Assembly (NCBI GenBank): GCA_938005345.1
Contig: CALLNG010000527.1
Span: forward strand, 1-5,101
Source of the DNA: an uncultured Clostridia bacterium
Lineage (GTDB): Bacteria > Bacillota > Clostridia > RUG12999
Direction: 5' to 3'
DNA length: 5,101 nt
A program made the position numbers and the translations under genes. The notes below the pieces were generated by a model. It saw only the letters and a program-made list of their open reading frames with translations. It was not told the DNA's origin and made no database searches. Positions within the stretch are counted from its first letter, which is position 1, and every line of letters starts with the position of its first letter. This document shows positions 1 to 5,101 of the stretch, one piece after another.

Positions 1-421
1 TCTCCAAATACAAGGCGGCCCGCTGCTTCATGTTTTCCAGCAGGTGAAACAGCAACTCTTTTTCCTGACTGCTCAGGCCGCCTGTGACATAGCGGCTCCA
101 CGCGCCCAGCACCTGCCGCACCTTTGGATAGGCGGCTTTGGCTTTTTCCGTGGGATATACCGCGGTGCGGCGGCGGTCTGCCGGATCCGGCTCGCGGTAG
201 ATAAACCCGCTTTCCTCCAACTGGGCAAGCTGGCGGGCAACGTTGCTTTTATGAATACAAATTTGCCGCGCGAGCTCTTCTTGGGAAATACCGGGCCGGC
301 GGCACACGTGCAAGATATAGCTGTACTGGCAGCCGCCCAGCCCCAGCGGCGCAAGCTGCTCCACCCGGTACTGCTCGGCGCAGCGGGCAATTTGGTTGAT
401 GGTCTTCATCCATCCTGGCAT
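1..421 (-). CDS. MarR-family transcriptional regulator (3' end beyond the window)
   Basis: This is a winged helix-turn-helix repressor of the MarR family, probably a cytoplasmic dimer that binds a palindromic operator and is released by a small ligand or an oxidative signal. 140 codons are visible (MPGWMKTINQIARCAEQYRV...), close to the usual 140-150 residues, so only the extreme C-terminus is missing. The recognition region is about residues 44-72 (ISQEELARQICIHKSNVARQ), followed by the wing with the family-typical D82-R83-R84-R85 and the T91-E-K segment. The ATG at 421 is chosen because AAGGAG lies 9 bases upstream (431-436). It has its own consensus promoter, and a 20-bp palindrome lies between promoter and start, so autoregulation is likely. 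The terminator at 725-749 separates it from the transporter unit upstream. Its ligand and targets cannot be read from the sequence; MarR genes often precede efflux or stress genes, which here would lie left of position 1. The family call is firm. Confidence 0.9.
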   Translation of the reverse strand, partial: MPGWMKTINQIARCAEQYRVEQLAPLGLGGCQYSYILHVCRRPGISQEELARQICIHKSNVARQLAQLEESGFIYREPDPADRRRTAVYPTEKAKAAYPKVRQVLGAWSRYVTGGLSSQEKELLFHLLENMKQRAALYLE

Positions 422-436
422 TGCGATTCACTCCTT

Positions 437-456
437 ACCGTTGCGTGCGCAACGGT
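437..456. promoter_or_regulatory. Perfect 20-bp palindrome, likely MarR operator
   Basis: Arms of nine bases (ACCGTTGCG and CGCAACGGT) are perfectly complementary around a TG centre. The element starts just downstream of the -10 box, covers the expected transcription start (about 452-454) and abuts the Shine-Dalgarno sequence. The predicted transcript begins inside the palindrome, so a complete RNA hairpin could not form from this promoter. This favours a DNA operator over an attenuator. Size, symmetry and position fit a MarR dimer site for autorepression; binding itself is inferred. No second copy was seen in the window. Confidence 0.75.
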
Positions 457-459
457 TTT

Positions 460-488
460 ATTATACCACACTGAAAAATGTTTGTAAA
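460..488 (-). promoter_or_regulatory. Sigma-A type promoter of the MarR gene
   Basis: On the minus strand, TTTACA (483-488) is followed after exactly 17 bases by a perfect TATAAT (460-465). This is a near-consensus vegetative promoter pointing at the MarR gene, leaving a leader of about 30 bases. Such a strong promoter combined with an overlapping palindrome suggests a gene held down by its own product. Confidence 0.85.
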
Positions 489-724
489 GTGGGGAACGCT
501 GTTTGACCGCTCGTCCAAAGGTAGGCGAAATAAAAAAAGATGGGGCGGTCACATGGTGGATGGAAGTGAAAAGGAAAGGCAGGTAAAAAAGCAATCAAAG
601 GAAGGAAAGAACAGTGCGGCGGTAGGAAAAGTGCAGAAAACAACCGGACGGCAGAAGAAATCCATCAAACTAGGAACAAACCCTGCTGGGTTCCCGGACT
701 GGCAACGTTAGAATATCTACGCAC
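489..724. other. Gene-free, purine-rich intergenic stretch
   Basis: About 235 bases lie between the MarR promoter and the terminator of the unit upstream. The plus strand is rich in A and G (around 565-610 and 640-680) and has lower GC than its surroundings. The only open frame of note is a plus-strand one from an ATG at 553 to a stop at 711, encoding 52 very lysine-rich residues (MVDGSEKERQVKKQSKEGKN...). It lacks a Shine-Dalgarno sequence, a visible promoter and any recognisable domain, so I do not call it a gene. A 7-bp inverted repeat (504-510 and 545-551) has a 34-base spacer and no U-tract. I see no tRNA, riboswitch or repeat array here. It may be decayed sequence. Confidence 0.5.
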
Positions 725-749
725 AAAAAAGGCCGGACCGCAGTCCGGC
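725..749 (-). terminator. Rho-independent terminator of the transporter/membrane-protein unit
   Basis: On the minus strand, GCCGGAC and GTCCGGC form a perfect 7-bp GC-rich stem (732-738 with 743-749) around a 4-base loop. One C and then six U (725-730) follow. An A-run (754-760) precedes the stem. It lies about 75 bases after the stop codon at 826 and isolates the MarR gene from read-through. There is no T-run on the other side, so it should work only on the minus strand. Confidence 0.88.
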
Positions 750-825
750 AGTGAAAAAAAGGACCAAACGGCCCAAATAAAGAATGCGGAAGACAGATCG
801 GTGCGCGTACGCTATCCGTACGGTC

Positions 826-1548
826 TTACCCCATGGGATACGCCTGTCCGTCAATCACCAGCGTCTGCTCATCCGCCCAGGCAAGCTGCATGTTTTGAAA
901 TTCTCCCCATTCCCCGGCATAAACGCGCACCCAAGCCGGGGTGAAAACTCCAATTCCCATGTCTAGGGATTTACCGCTTTGCTGCACCTCAACCAATGTA
1001 TCCCCGCCCAGTGCTCCCTGGTCGCTGTCCACAATCCGGGCAACAAACGTCCCCTGCGGCGAAGGTACGGTGCGCACCACCGTATTTTGACCAATCCCGC
1101 CAAATACGATCCCCATCATTGTCAGCGGGACAAAAGCCGCAAAAAACAGGCTACAAGCCAGCGTGCACACCACTTTCCCTGCAAAAGGCCGCACGGCCTT
1201 GACCCAGCAGACCGCCGCGCCGACGCAGCAAACCAGTGTGACGGCGGGGGCAAATTCCCAGCTGCCAAAGAGCCATAGCAGCAGTGTATCCAAAACCGCT
1301 GCCGGTAAGAGCAGCCAGGCCGCTTTGCGTGCGTGGGAAGGGAGAGGCTGTACGCCCAGGCCACAAAAAACAGCCGCTAGGCACATGCAGGCGGCCGCGA
1401 GCAGCGTCACAAACACCGCTTCCCCGCGCAGGGCAAATTGATAACCAAACAGCCCACCCAGCACAAAACAAACAGGAAATAGCAAATTGGCGCCCAGCGC
1501 CATCCAAGGCGCGGTGTAGGCCAGTTTGGCACGGTTTGGCATTTGCAT
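826..1548 (-). CDS. Small multi-pass membrane protein with a C-terminal extracytoplasmic domain (DUF5412-like)
   Basis: This protein of 240 residues has unknown function. About five hydrophobic helices are visible, near residues 14-38, 43-66, 76-95, 97-117 and 126-150. A soluble tail of about 90 residues follows. The tail opens with SPQGTFVARIVDSDQGALGGDT (residues 163-184), a pattern I associate with DUF5412-like tails of clostridial membrane proteins; this resemblance is from memory and unverified. The membrane part holds many cysteines (for example C54, C56, C62, C107, C108, C114). The frame is open upstream to 1668, but that extension overlaps the transporter gene and reads as basic shadow sequence. 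The ATG at 1548 has AGGAGG nine bases upstream, so I start there. It begins 16 bases after the MATE stop codon, so the two are very likely cotranscribed, and the terminator at 725-749 follows. A link to the transporter is suggested only by position. Confidence 0.78.
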   Translation of the reverse strand: MQMPNRAKLAYTAPWMALGANLLFPVCFVLGGLFGYQFALRGEAVFVTLLAAACMCLAAVFCGLGVQPLPSHARKAAWLLLPAAVLDTLLLWLFGSWEFAPAVTLVCCVGAAVCWVKAVRPFAGKVVCTLACSLFFAAFVPLTMMGIVFGGIGQNTVVRTVPSPQGTFVARIVDSDQGALGGDTLVEVQQSGKSLDMGIGVFTPAWVRVYAGEWGEFQNMQLAWADEQTLVIDGQAYPMG

Positions 1549-1557
1549 GGTGCGCTT

Positions 1558-1563
1558 CCTCCT
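1558..1563 (-). promoter_or_regulatory. Ribosome binding site that fixes the membrane-protein start
   Basis: A perfect AGGAGG lies nine bases before the ATG at 1548, directly after the MATE stop codon (1565-1567). It decides the start against the longer frame beginning at 1668 and indicates independent re-initiation within one transcript. Confidence 0.85.
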
Positions 1564-1564
1564 C

Positions 1565-2929
1565 TCACGCCTGCGGGTTTGCCGGCTCCTCTTTGGCGCG
1601 GTAAATTTGTTTCCATTTTCCCGTACGGTACTGGGCATAGGAGATGGCCCAGTTGACCAACCAGCCAACCGGAACCGCGACCCACACCATGGCGATGCCG
1701 AACCGCGGCGCCAAAGTCATGGCCAGCAGCACACGGAGGGACAAGTTCGCTAAGTTAGCTATGGTAAACATTTTCATATCTCCCGCACCGCGCAGCAGGC
1801 CGTCCACTGACATTTTGAAGCCAATCAAACAGAAAAACCAACCCATGAACGTCAAGTATCCCTTGCCTGTGCTGGCGGCAACAGGGGTTGCCTCCTCGCC
1901 GAGAAACAGCGCAATGAGCGTATGGGGAAAGCACTCTAGCAGCAGACAAATCACTAGCCCGCTCACCAGCACCATGACAGTGGTGACATGGTAGCCTTGC
2001 GGAACGCGCTCCGGTTTGCCTGCACCGATGTTTTGCGCCGTATAGGAGCTCATCGCGTTGCCAATCGCGGCCATGGGGACAATGCAAAGCGATTCAATGC
2101 GCATGGCAGCGGAAAATCCCGCCAACGCCTGGGAGCCGAACCCGTTGACCACCGACTGCACCAGCATCATACCGATGGATACAGTGGACTGCTGCAAAAT
2201 CGAAGGCAGCGCAATACGGGTCATAGCGGAGAGTTCCGCGCGGTCAAACACCTTTGCCCGTCCGCTTGCCAGGCCGCGTATCACCCGCAGGAACACGAAA
2301 AACGACAGCACGGCGGAGATCCCCTGTGCCAGGAGTGTCGCCCAGGCAGCACCCGCCACGCCCATATCAAACCGCGTCACCAGCAACAGGTCCAGCACGA
2401 TGTTAAACAGCGAAGAAAAAATCAAAAAATATAGCGGGATGCGGGATTTGCCCAGGGCGTTGAACATGGCGGACAGCACGTTGTACAAAAACAAAAAGGG
2501 CAAGCCCAAAAAATAGATGTTCAAATACGTCACGGACTGGTCCAAAATATCCGCCGGCGTACGCAGCAGCACCAAAATCCAGCGGCTTAGCGCCAGCCCC
2601 ACGCCACCCAACGCCAGGCTAACCGCCAAAAACGACACCAGCGCGGTGAACACTGCCTGTTTCATTTGCGTATACTGCTTTGCGCCGAAATAGCGGCTCA
2701 CCATGACAGACGCGCCCATGCCGCCGCCGATGGCGACACAAATAAAAATGTTGGTCAGCGCATAGGACGCGCCCACCGCCGCCAGTGCCTGTTCTCCCAC
2801 AAAACGGCCCACAATCGCGGAATCCGCCATGGTATAGGTCTGCTGAAAGAGGTTGCCCAGCATGATGGGCAGCGAAAAGAGCAGCAGTGCGGGCAACGGC
2901 TTTTTTTGAATCAAATAATCCTGTTGCAT
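1565..2929 (-). CDS. MATE-family multidrug/toxin efflux transporter
   Basis: This is a cation-coupled (Na+ or H+) antiporter of the inner membrane that exports drugs, toxic metabolites or other organic compounds; its substrate cannot be predicted. The 454 residues match the usual family length of about 440-470 and show two homologous halves of about six helices each. The first half begins with LPIMLGNLFQQTYTMADSAIVGRFVG (residues 20-45). The second begins with RIALPSILQQSTVSIGMMLVQ (238-258) and has the typical AIGNAMSSYTAQNIGAGK (288-305). The short hydrophilic start (MQQDYLIQKKPLP) and a basic C-terminal tail both point to the cytoplasm. The ATG at 2929 has AGGAGG eight bases upstream (2938-2943). 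The frame is intact. It lies 39 bases after the ferredoxin-like remnant and 16 before the small membrane protein. No sigma-A promoter is obvious upstream. Tyr codons are mostly TAT (8 of the first 9), unlike trpB2. Confidence 0.96.
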   Translation of the reverse strand: MQQDYLIQKKPLPALLLFSLPIMLGNLFQQTYTMADSAIVGRFVGEQALAAVGASYALTNIFICVAIGGGMGASVMVSRYFGAKQYTQMKQAVFTALVSFLAVSLALGGVGLALSRWILVLLRTPADILDQSVTYLNIYFLGLPFLFLYNVLSAMFNALGKSRIPLYFLIFSSLFNIVLDLLLVTRFDMGVAGAAWATLLAQGISAVLSFFVFLRVIRGLASGRAKVFDRAELSAMTRIALPSILQQSTVSIGMMLVQSVVNGFGSQALAGFSAAMRIESLCIVPMAAIGNAMSSYTAQNIGAGKPERVPQGYHVTTVMVLVSGLVICLLLECFPHTLIALFLGEEATPVAASTGKGYLTFMGWFFCLIGFKMSVDGLLRGAGDMKMFTIANLANLSLRVLLAMTLAPRFGIAMVWVAVPVGWLVNWAISYAQYRTGKWKQIYRAKEEPANPQA

Positions 2930-2968
2930 CGGGTTTTCCTCCTATGTGTCGATCTCTCTTGCTTTCCG

Positions 2969-3400
2969 CTACTGCGCACAGAAAAAGGTTTCCGGCTCCA
3001 GGCGTTTGCTATTTTTCTGCGCAAACACGGCTGCCGCCGCCAGGTAGGCTGCTCCGCCGAACGCTCGCGCGCCATTTGGGCAATGGTAGATGCAGGCGCC
3101 GCAGGAAATACAGGTTTTGGCATTGGTATGCGCGGGGTCATCAGCCGGAATGGAGCCGGTGGGACACCACTGGACGCACGCGCCGCATTTGGTGCAGCTG
3201 CGTCCCGCGCTGGGTTTGAGCGGCACGGACGAGGGAGTGCGGTACGGGCGGTTACCCGGCACCTGTACGGTGGGCGCCGCGCCCTCTGGCAAACGTTCCA
3301 CCAGCACCGCTGCCCGCTGCGCAAACGCCGCTATCTTTTCCAGGTCTGCTTGGTCGGGGCGGCCTGCCGCCACTTTATCAAAGATGGAATGCTGCGCCAA
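2969..3400 (-). pseudogene. Remnant of an EFR1-family flavodoxin/ferredoxin protein, C-terminal ferredoxin half only
   Basis: The frame gives 143 residues with two perfect 4Fe-4S motifs: C69, C72, C75, C79-P80 and C97, C100, C103, C107-P108. Such a domain carries electrons in the cytoplasm. The start (SIFDKVAAGRPDQADLEKI, residues 5-23) is what I know as the linker after the flavodoxin-like domain in EFR1 proteins, and the basic tail ending in EPETFFCAQ also fits that family. The N-terminal flavodoxin half, about 150 residues, is absent: within 75 bases upstream lie the trpB2 terminator and stop codon. The only start near the 5' end of the frame is TTG at 3400, without a Shine-Dalgarno sequence; no ATG follows in this frame. 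The coding part has no internal stop or frameshift, so the loss may be recent. The alternative is a stand-alone 2[4Fe-4S] ferredoxin started at TTG, which I find less likely. It lies 39 bases before the MATE gene. Confidence 0.7.
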
Positions 3401-3421
3401 AAACGCGCCCGCCGCCGGGAC

Positions 3422-3465
3422 AAAAAAACCGCGCCGCCGCGAAGGAGGAGGACGCGGCGGCGCGG
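3422..3465 (-). terminator. Strong rho-independent terminator after trpB2
   Basis: On the minus strand a perfect 13-bp GC stem (3453-3465 pairing with 3429-3441) encloses an 11-base loop and is followed by seven U (3422-3428). It starts eight bases after the trpB2 stop codon. It should end the trpS-trpB2 transcript and cut off the ferredoxin remnant and MATE gene from it. The loop reads UCCUCCUCCUU in the RNA. Confidence 0.95.
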
Positions 3466-3472
3466 GGAGGGA

Positions 3473-4849
3473 TTACTCCACCCGGGGGAGCTTGGCCAGG
3501 GAGGCCTCCAGTTCCGCATCGGTGGGGATGTAGTTATCCATTTTCCCATCGTGGAATTTCTCGTAGGCAACCATATCGAAATAACCGGTACCGGTAAGGC
3601 CAAAGACAATGGTTTTGGCTTCGCCGGTTTCCTTGCATTTGAGGGCTTCGTCCATGGCGGCGCGGATGGCGTGGGCGCTCTCCGGGGCGGGGAGGATGCC
3701 CTCCACCCGGGCAAAGTACTCCGCGGCCTCGAACACGTCGGTCTGCTTTACGGCGCGTGCCTCCATGAGCCCGTCGGCGTAGAGCTGGGACAGGGTGGAG
3801 CTCATGCCGTGGTAGCGCAGGCCGCCGGCGTGGTTGGGGGCGGGAATGAAGCCGCTGCCCAGGGTGTACATCTTGGCCAGGGGGCAAACCATGCCCGTGT
3901 CGCAGAAGTCATAGGCAAAGCGTCCGCGGGTAAAGCTGGGGCAGGAAGCGGGCTCCACGGCGATGATGCGGTAATCCCGCTCGCCCTTGATTTTCTGGCC
4001 CATGAAGGGGGCGATGAGCCCGCCCAGGTTGGAGCCGCCGCCGGCGCAGCCGATGATGATATCCGGGACAACGCCGTACTTGTCCAGGGCGGCCTTGGTC
4101 TCCAGGCCGATGATGGACTGATGCAGCAGCACCTGGTTCAGCACGCTGCCCAGCACGTAGCGGTAGCCGGGGGTATGGGTGGCCGCCTCCACGGCCTCGG
4201 AGATGGCGCAGCCCAGGCTGCCCGTGGTGCCGGGGTGCTCTGCCAGGATCTTGCGGCCCACTTCCGTTTCCATGGAGGGGGAAGGGGTGACGGAGGCGCC
4301 GTAGGTACGCATGACCTCCCGGCGGAAGGGTTTCTGCTCATAGGAAACCTTGACCATATACACCTTGCAGTCCAGACCCAGGTATGCGCAAGCCATGGAC
4401 AGGGCCGTGCCCCACTGGCCGGCGCCGGTCTCGGTGGTGACGCCCTTAAGGCCCTGCTTTTTGGCGTAGTACACCTGGGCGATGGCGGAGTTCAGCTTGT
4501 GGCTGCCCGAGGTGTTGTTGCCCTCAAACTTGTAGTAGATGTGGGCGGGGGTGTCCAGCTTCTCCTCCAGGCAGTAGGCCCGCACCAGCGGAGACGGACG
4601 GTACATCTTGTAGAAGTCACGGATCTCCTGAGGGATGGGGATGTAGGCGGTGGTGTCGTCCAGCTCCTGCTTCACCAGCTCGTCACAGAACACATGGCCC
4701 AGCTCCTCCGCCGTCATGGGCTGGAGCGTGCCGGGGTTCAGCAGCGGCGCGGGCTTGTTGGTCATATCCGCACGCACGTTGTACCAGTTCCGAGGCAGCT
4801 CGTCCTCGCTGAGGTAGATCTTGTAGGGGATAGTGGTAGTGTCTTTCAT
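3473..4849 (-). CDS. trpB: Tryptophan synthase beta chain, TrpB2 type (PLP enzyme)
   Basis: This cytoplasmic PLP enzyme joins indole and L-serine to make L-tryptophan; some TrpB2 enzymes are reported to prefer O-phosphoserine. The 458 residues exceed the roughly 400 of classical TrpB and match the TrpB2 subfamily, as do the long N-terminus with LLNPGTLQPMTAEEL and the segment VYMVKVSYEQKPFRREVM (163-180). Visible key residues are the PLP lysine K118 in SGSHKLNSA, the catalytic-type E140 in TTETGAGQWG and the phosphate-binding loop GGGSN (270-274). The sequence around the lysine, EGNNTSGSHK, is a variant of the commoner EGVSPTGSHK. The ATG at 4849 has AGGAGG eight bases upstream (4858-4863). 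No trpA adjoins, which fits TrpB2 working alone, perhaps in indole salvage. It follows the trpS end by 58 bases and ends at a strong terminator. Tyr is TAC in 12 of the first 13 codons, with mostly C/G third positions. The family call is firm; the physiological substrate is inferred. Confidence 0.95.
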   Translation of the reverse strand: MKDTTTIPYKIYLSEDELPRNWYNVRADMTNKPAPLLNPGTLQPMTAEELGHVFCDELVKQELDDTTAYIPIPQEIRDFYKMYRPSPLVRAYCLEEKLDTPAHIYYKFEGNNTSGSHKLNSAIAQVYYAKKQGLKGVTTETGAGQWGTALSMACAYLGLDCKVYMVKVSYEQKPFRREVMRTYGASVTPSPSMETEVGRKILAEHPGTTGSLGCAISEAVEAATHTPGYRYVLGSVLNQVLLHQSIIGLETKAALDKYGVVPDIIIGCAGGGSNLGGLIAPFMGQKIKGERDYRIIAVEPASCPSFTRGRFAYDFCDTGMVCPLAKMYTLGSGFIPAPNHAGGLRYHGMSSTLSQLYADGLMEARAVKQTDVFEAAEYFARVEGILPAPESAHAIRAAMDEALKCKETGEAKTIVFGLTGTGYFDMVAYEKFHDGKMDNYIPTDAELEASLAKLPRVE

Positions 4850-4898
4850 CTTAGTTGCCTCCTAAATTATAGTACCGCGTGGTGCGGGGTCTCACTGA

Positions 4899-4916
4899 TT
4901 ATGCGAATTATGCGAA
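4899..4916. repeat. Tandem 9-bp duplication over the trpS stop codon
   Basis: Two abutting perfect copies of TTATGCGAA on the plus strand (4899-4907 and 4908-4916) read TTC GCA TAA TTC GCA TAA on the coding strand. The last two codons and the stop are duplicated in frame, giving a back-up stop. It is probably a small replication-slippage event. Confidence 0.85.
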
Positions 4917-5101
4917 ATAGTCGATCATCATGGCGTGCTTCATCTTGTCCAGCGTCTGGGCCGCTGCGGCCTTGGCGGTCTCGCTGCCGGCGCGCAGGAT
5001 CTCCATGATGGCGTCGGGGTCTCTGGCCAGCTCCTGGCGGCGGGTGCGGATGGGCTCCAGCGTCTCCTGCATCACGTTGTTCAGGAACTTCTTCACCTTC
5101 A
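4908..5101 (-). CDS. trpS: Probable tryptophanyl-tRNA synthetase, C-terminal end (5' part beyond the window)
   Basis: Only the last 64 or so residues are visible (KVKKFLNNVMQETLEPIRTRR...DKMKHAMMIDYFA). The pattern is a helix with LEPIRTRRQEL, then a short helix with DAIMEILRAGSETAKAAAAQTL and a final MKHAMMIDYF. It resembles the C-terminal helical tail of class I tryptophanyl-tRNA synthetases, which charge tRNA-Trp with tryptophan using ATP. The catalytic HIGH and KMSKS motifs lie outside the window and cannot be checked. The GTG at 5094-5096 could be read as a start, but the frame continues to the window edge, so I treat the gene as partial. The adjacent trpB2 strongly supports the tryptophan assignment; tyrosyl-tRNA synthetase is the less likely alternative. 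Codon use matches trpB2 and the two are probably one operon, perhaps controlled by a T-box leader upstream of trpS that is not visible here. Confidence 0.8.
   Translation of the reverse strand, partial: KVKKFLNNVMQETLEPIRTRRQELARDPDAIMEILRAGSETAKAAAAQTLDKMKHAMMIDYFA

Noticed and set aside
73..487. Open frames on both strands overlapping the MarR gene
   Set aside because: They overlap the MarR frame, which has clear winged-helix homology, a ribosome binding site and a promoter; the others encode no recognisable protein.
504..551. Inverted repeat TGACCGC/GCGGTCA with a 34-base spacer
   Set aside because: Short arms and a long spacer are expected by chance, and there is no U-tract or promoter overlap that would make it a terminator or operator.
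1549..1668. N-terminal extension of the small membrane protein to a start at 1668
   Set aside because: The extra 40 residues overlap the MATE 3' end, are a basic shadow of it, and lack a ribosome binding site, while the ATG at 1548 has a perfect AGGAGG.
3331..3714. Minus-strand frame of 127 residues overlapping the trpB2 end and the terminator
   Set aside because: It is a Pro/Arg-rich shadow of trpB2 in another frame and does not encode the missing flavodoxin half of the neighbouring remnant.
4866..4871. Perfect TATAAT on the minus strand between trpS and trpB2
   Set aside because: It lies only two bases from the trpB2 Shine-Dalgarno sequence, so transcription would begin within or after it. 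The best -35 candidate (GTGAGA at 18 bases) is weak. Cotranscription with trpS is more plausible.
2666..5008. Plus-strand open frame of 780 residues spanning trpB2, the ferredoxin remnant and part of the MATE gene
   Set aside because: It is antisense to well-supported genes, crosses both terminators and intergenic gaps, and reads as Gly/Ala/His/Arg-rich shadow sequence typical of the opposite strand of GC-rich coding DNA. No domain is recognisable.
1..5101. CRISPR arrays, tRNA/rRNA genes, transposases, phage or defence genes
   Set aside because: No spaced repeats, cloverleaf-like segments, insertion-sequence ends or corresponding protein motifs were seen on either strand.

Overview
The window looks like a piece of a clostridial (Firmicutes) chromosome with fairly high GC, possibly a gut Oscillospiraceae-type organism. 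This is inferred from strong AGGAGG ribosome binding sites, a consensus sigma-A promoter, U-tailed hairpin terminators, an EFR1-type flavodoxin/ferredoxin remnant and a TrpB2-type tryptophan synthase. The genus is not certain. All genes that can be supported lie on the minus strand, so transcription runs from right to left.

Right part (about 3422-5101): the 3' end of a probable tryptophanyl-tRNA synthetase gene (trpS) is followed after 58 bases by a complete TrpB2-type tryptophan synthase beta chain. The unit ends at a textbook terminator with a 13-bp stem and 7 U. No trpA is present. The two genes link tryptophan formation, or indole salvage, with tRNA charging.

Middle part (about 826-3400): a ferredoxin-like reading frame of 143 residues carries two 4Fe-4S motifs. 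It appears to be the C-terminal half of an EFR1-family protein whose flavodoxin half is missing, and it has neither a normal start codon nor a ribosome binding site. It is followed by a full-length MATE-family efflux transporter and, 16 bases later, by a small five-helix membrane protein of unknown function with a conserved-looking extracytoplasmic tail. A terminator at 725-749 ends this unit. Codon use changes sharply between this block and trpB2 (Tyr is mostly TAT in the transporter and almost always TAC in trpB2). Together with the truncated gene, this suggests a recombination or insertion boundary, or an assembly join, at about 3400-3472.

Left part (1-724): a gene-free, purine-rich stretch of about 235 bases, then a consensus promoter overlapped at its start site by a 20-bp palindrome, and then a MarR-family regulator that runs off the left edge. 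The arrangement predicts autorepression. Its other targets probably lie to the left of the window.

I found no convincing new defence or mobile system. The most notable items are the truncated redox gene at a composition boundary, the trpS-trpB2 pairing and the very clean MarR operator/promoter.
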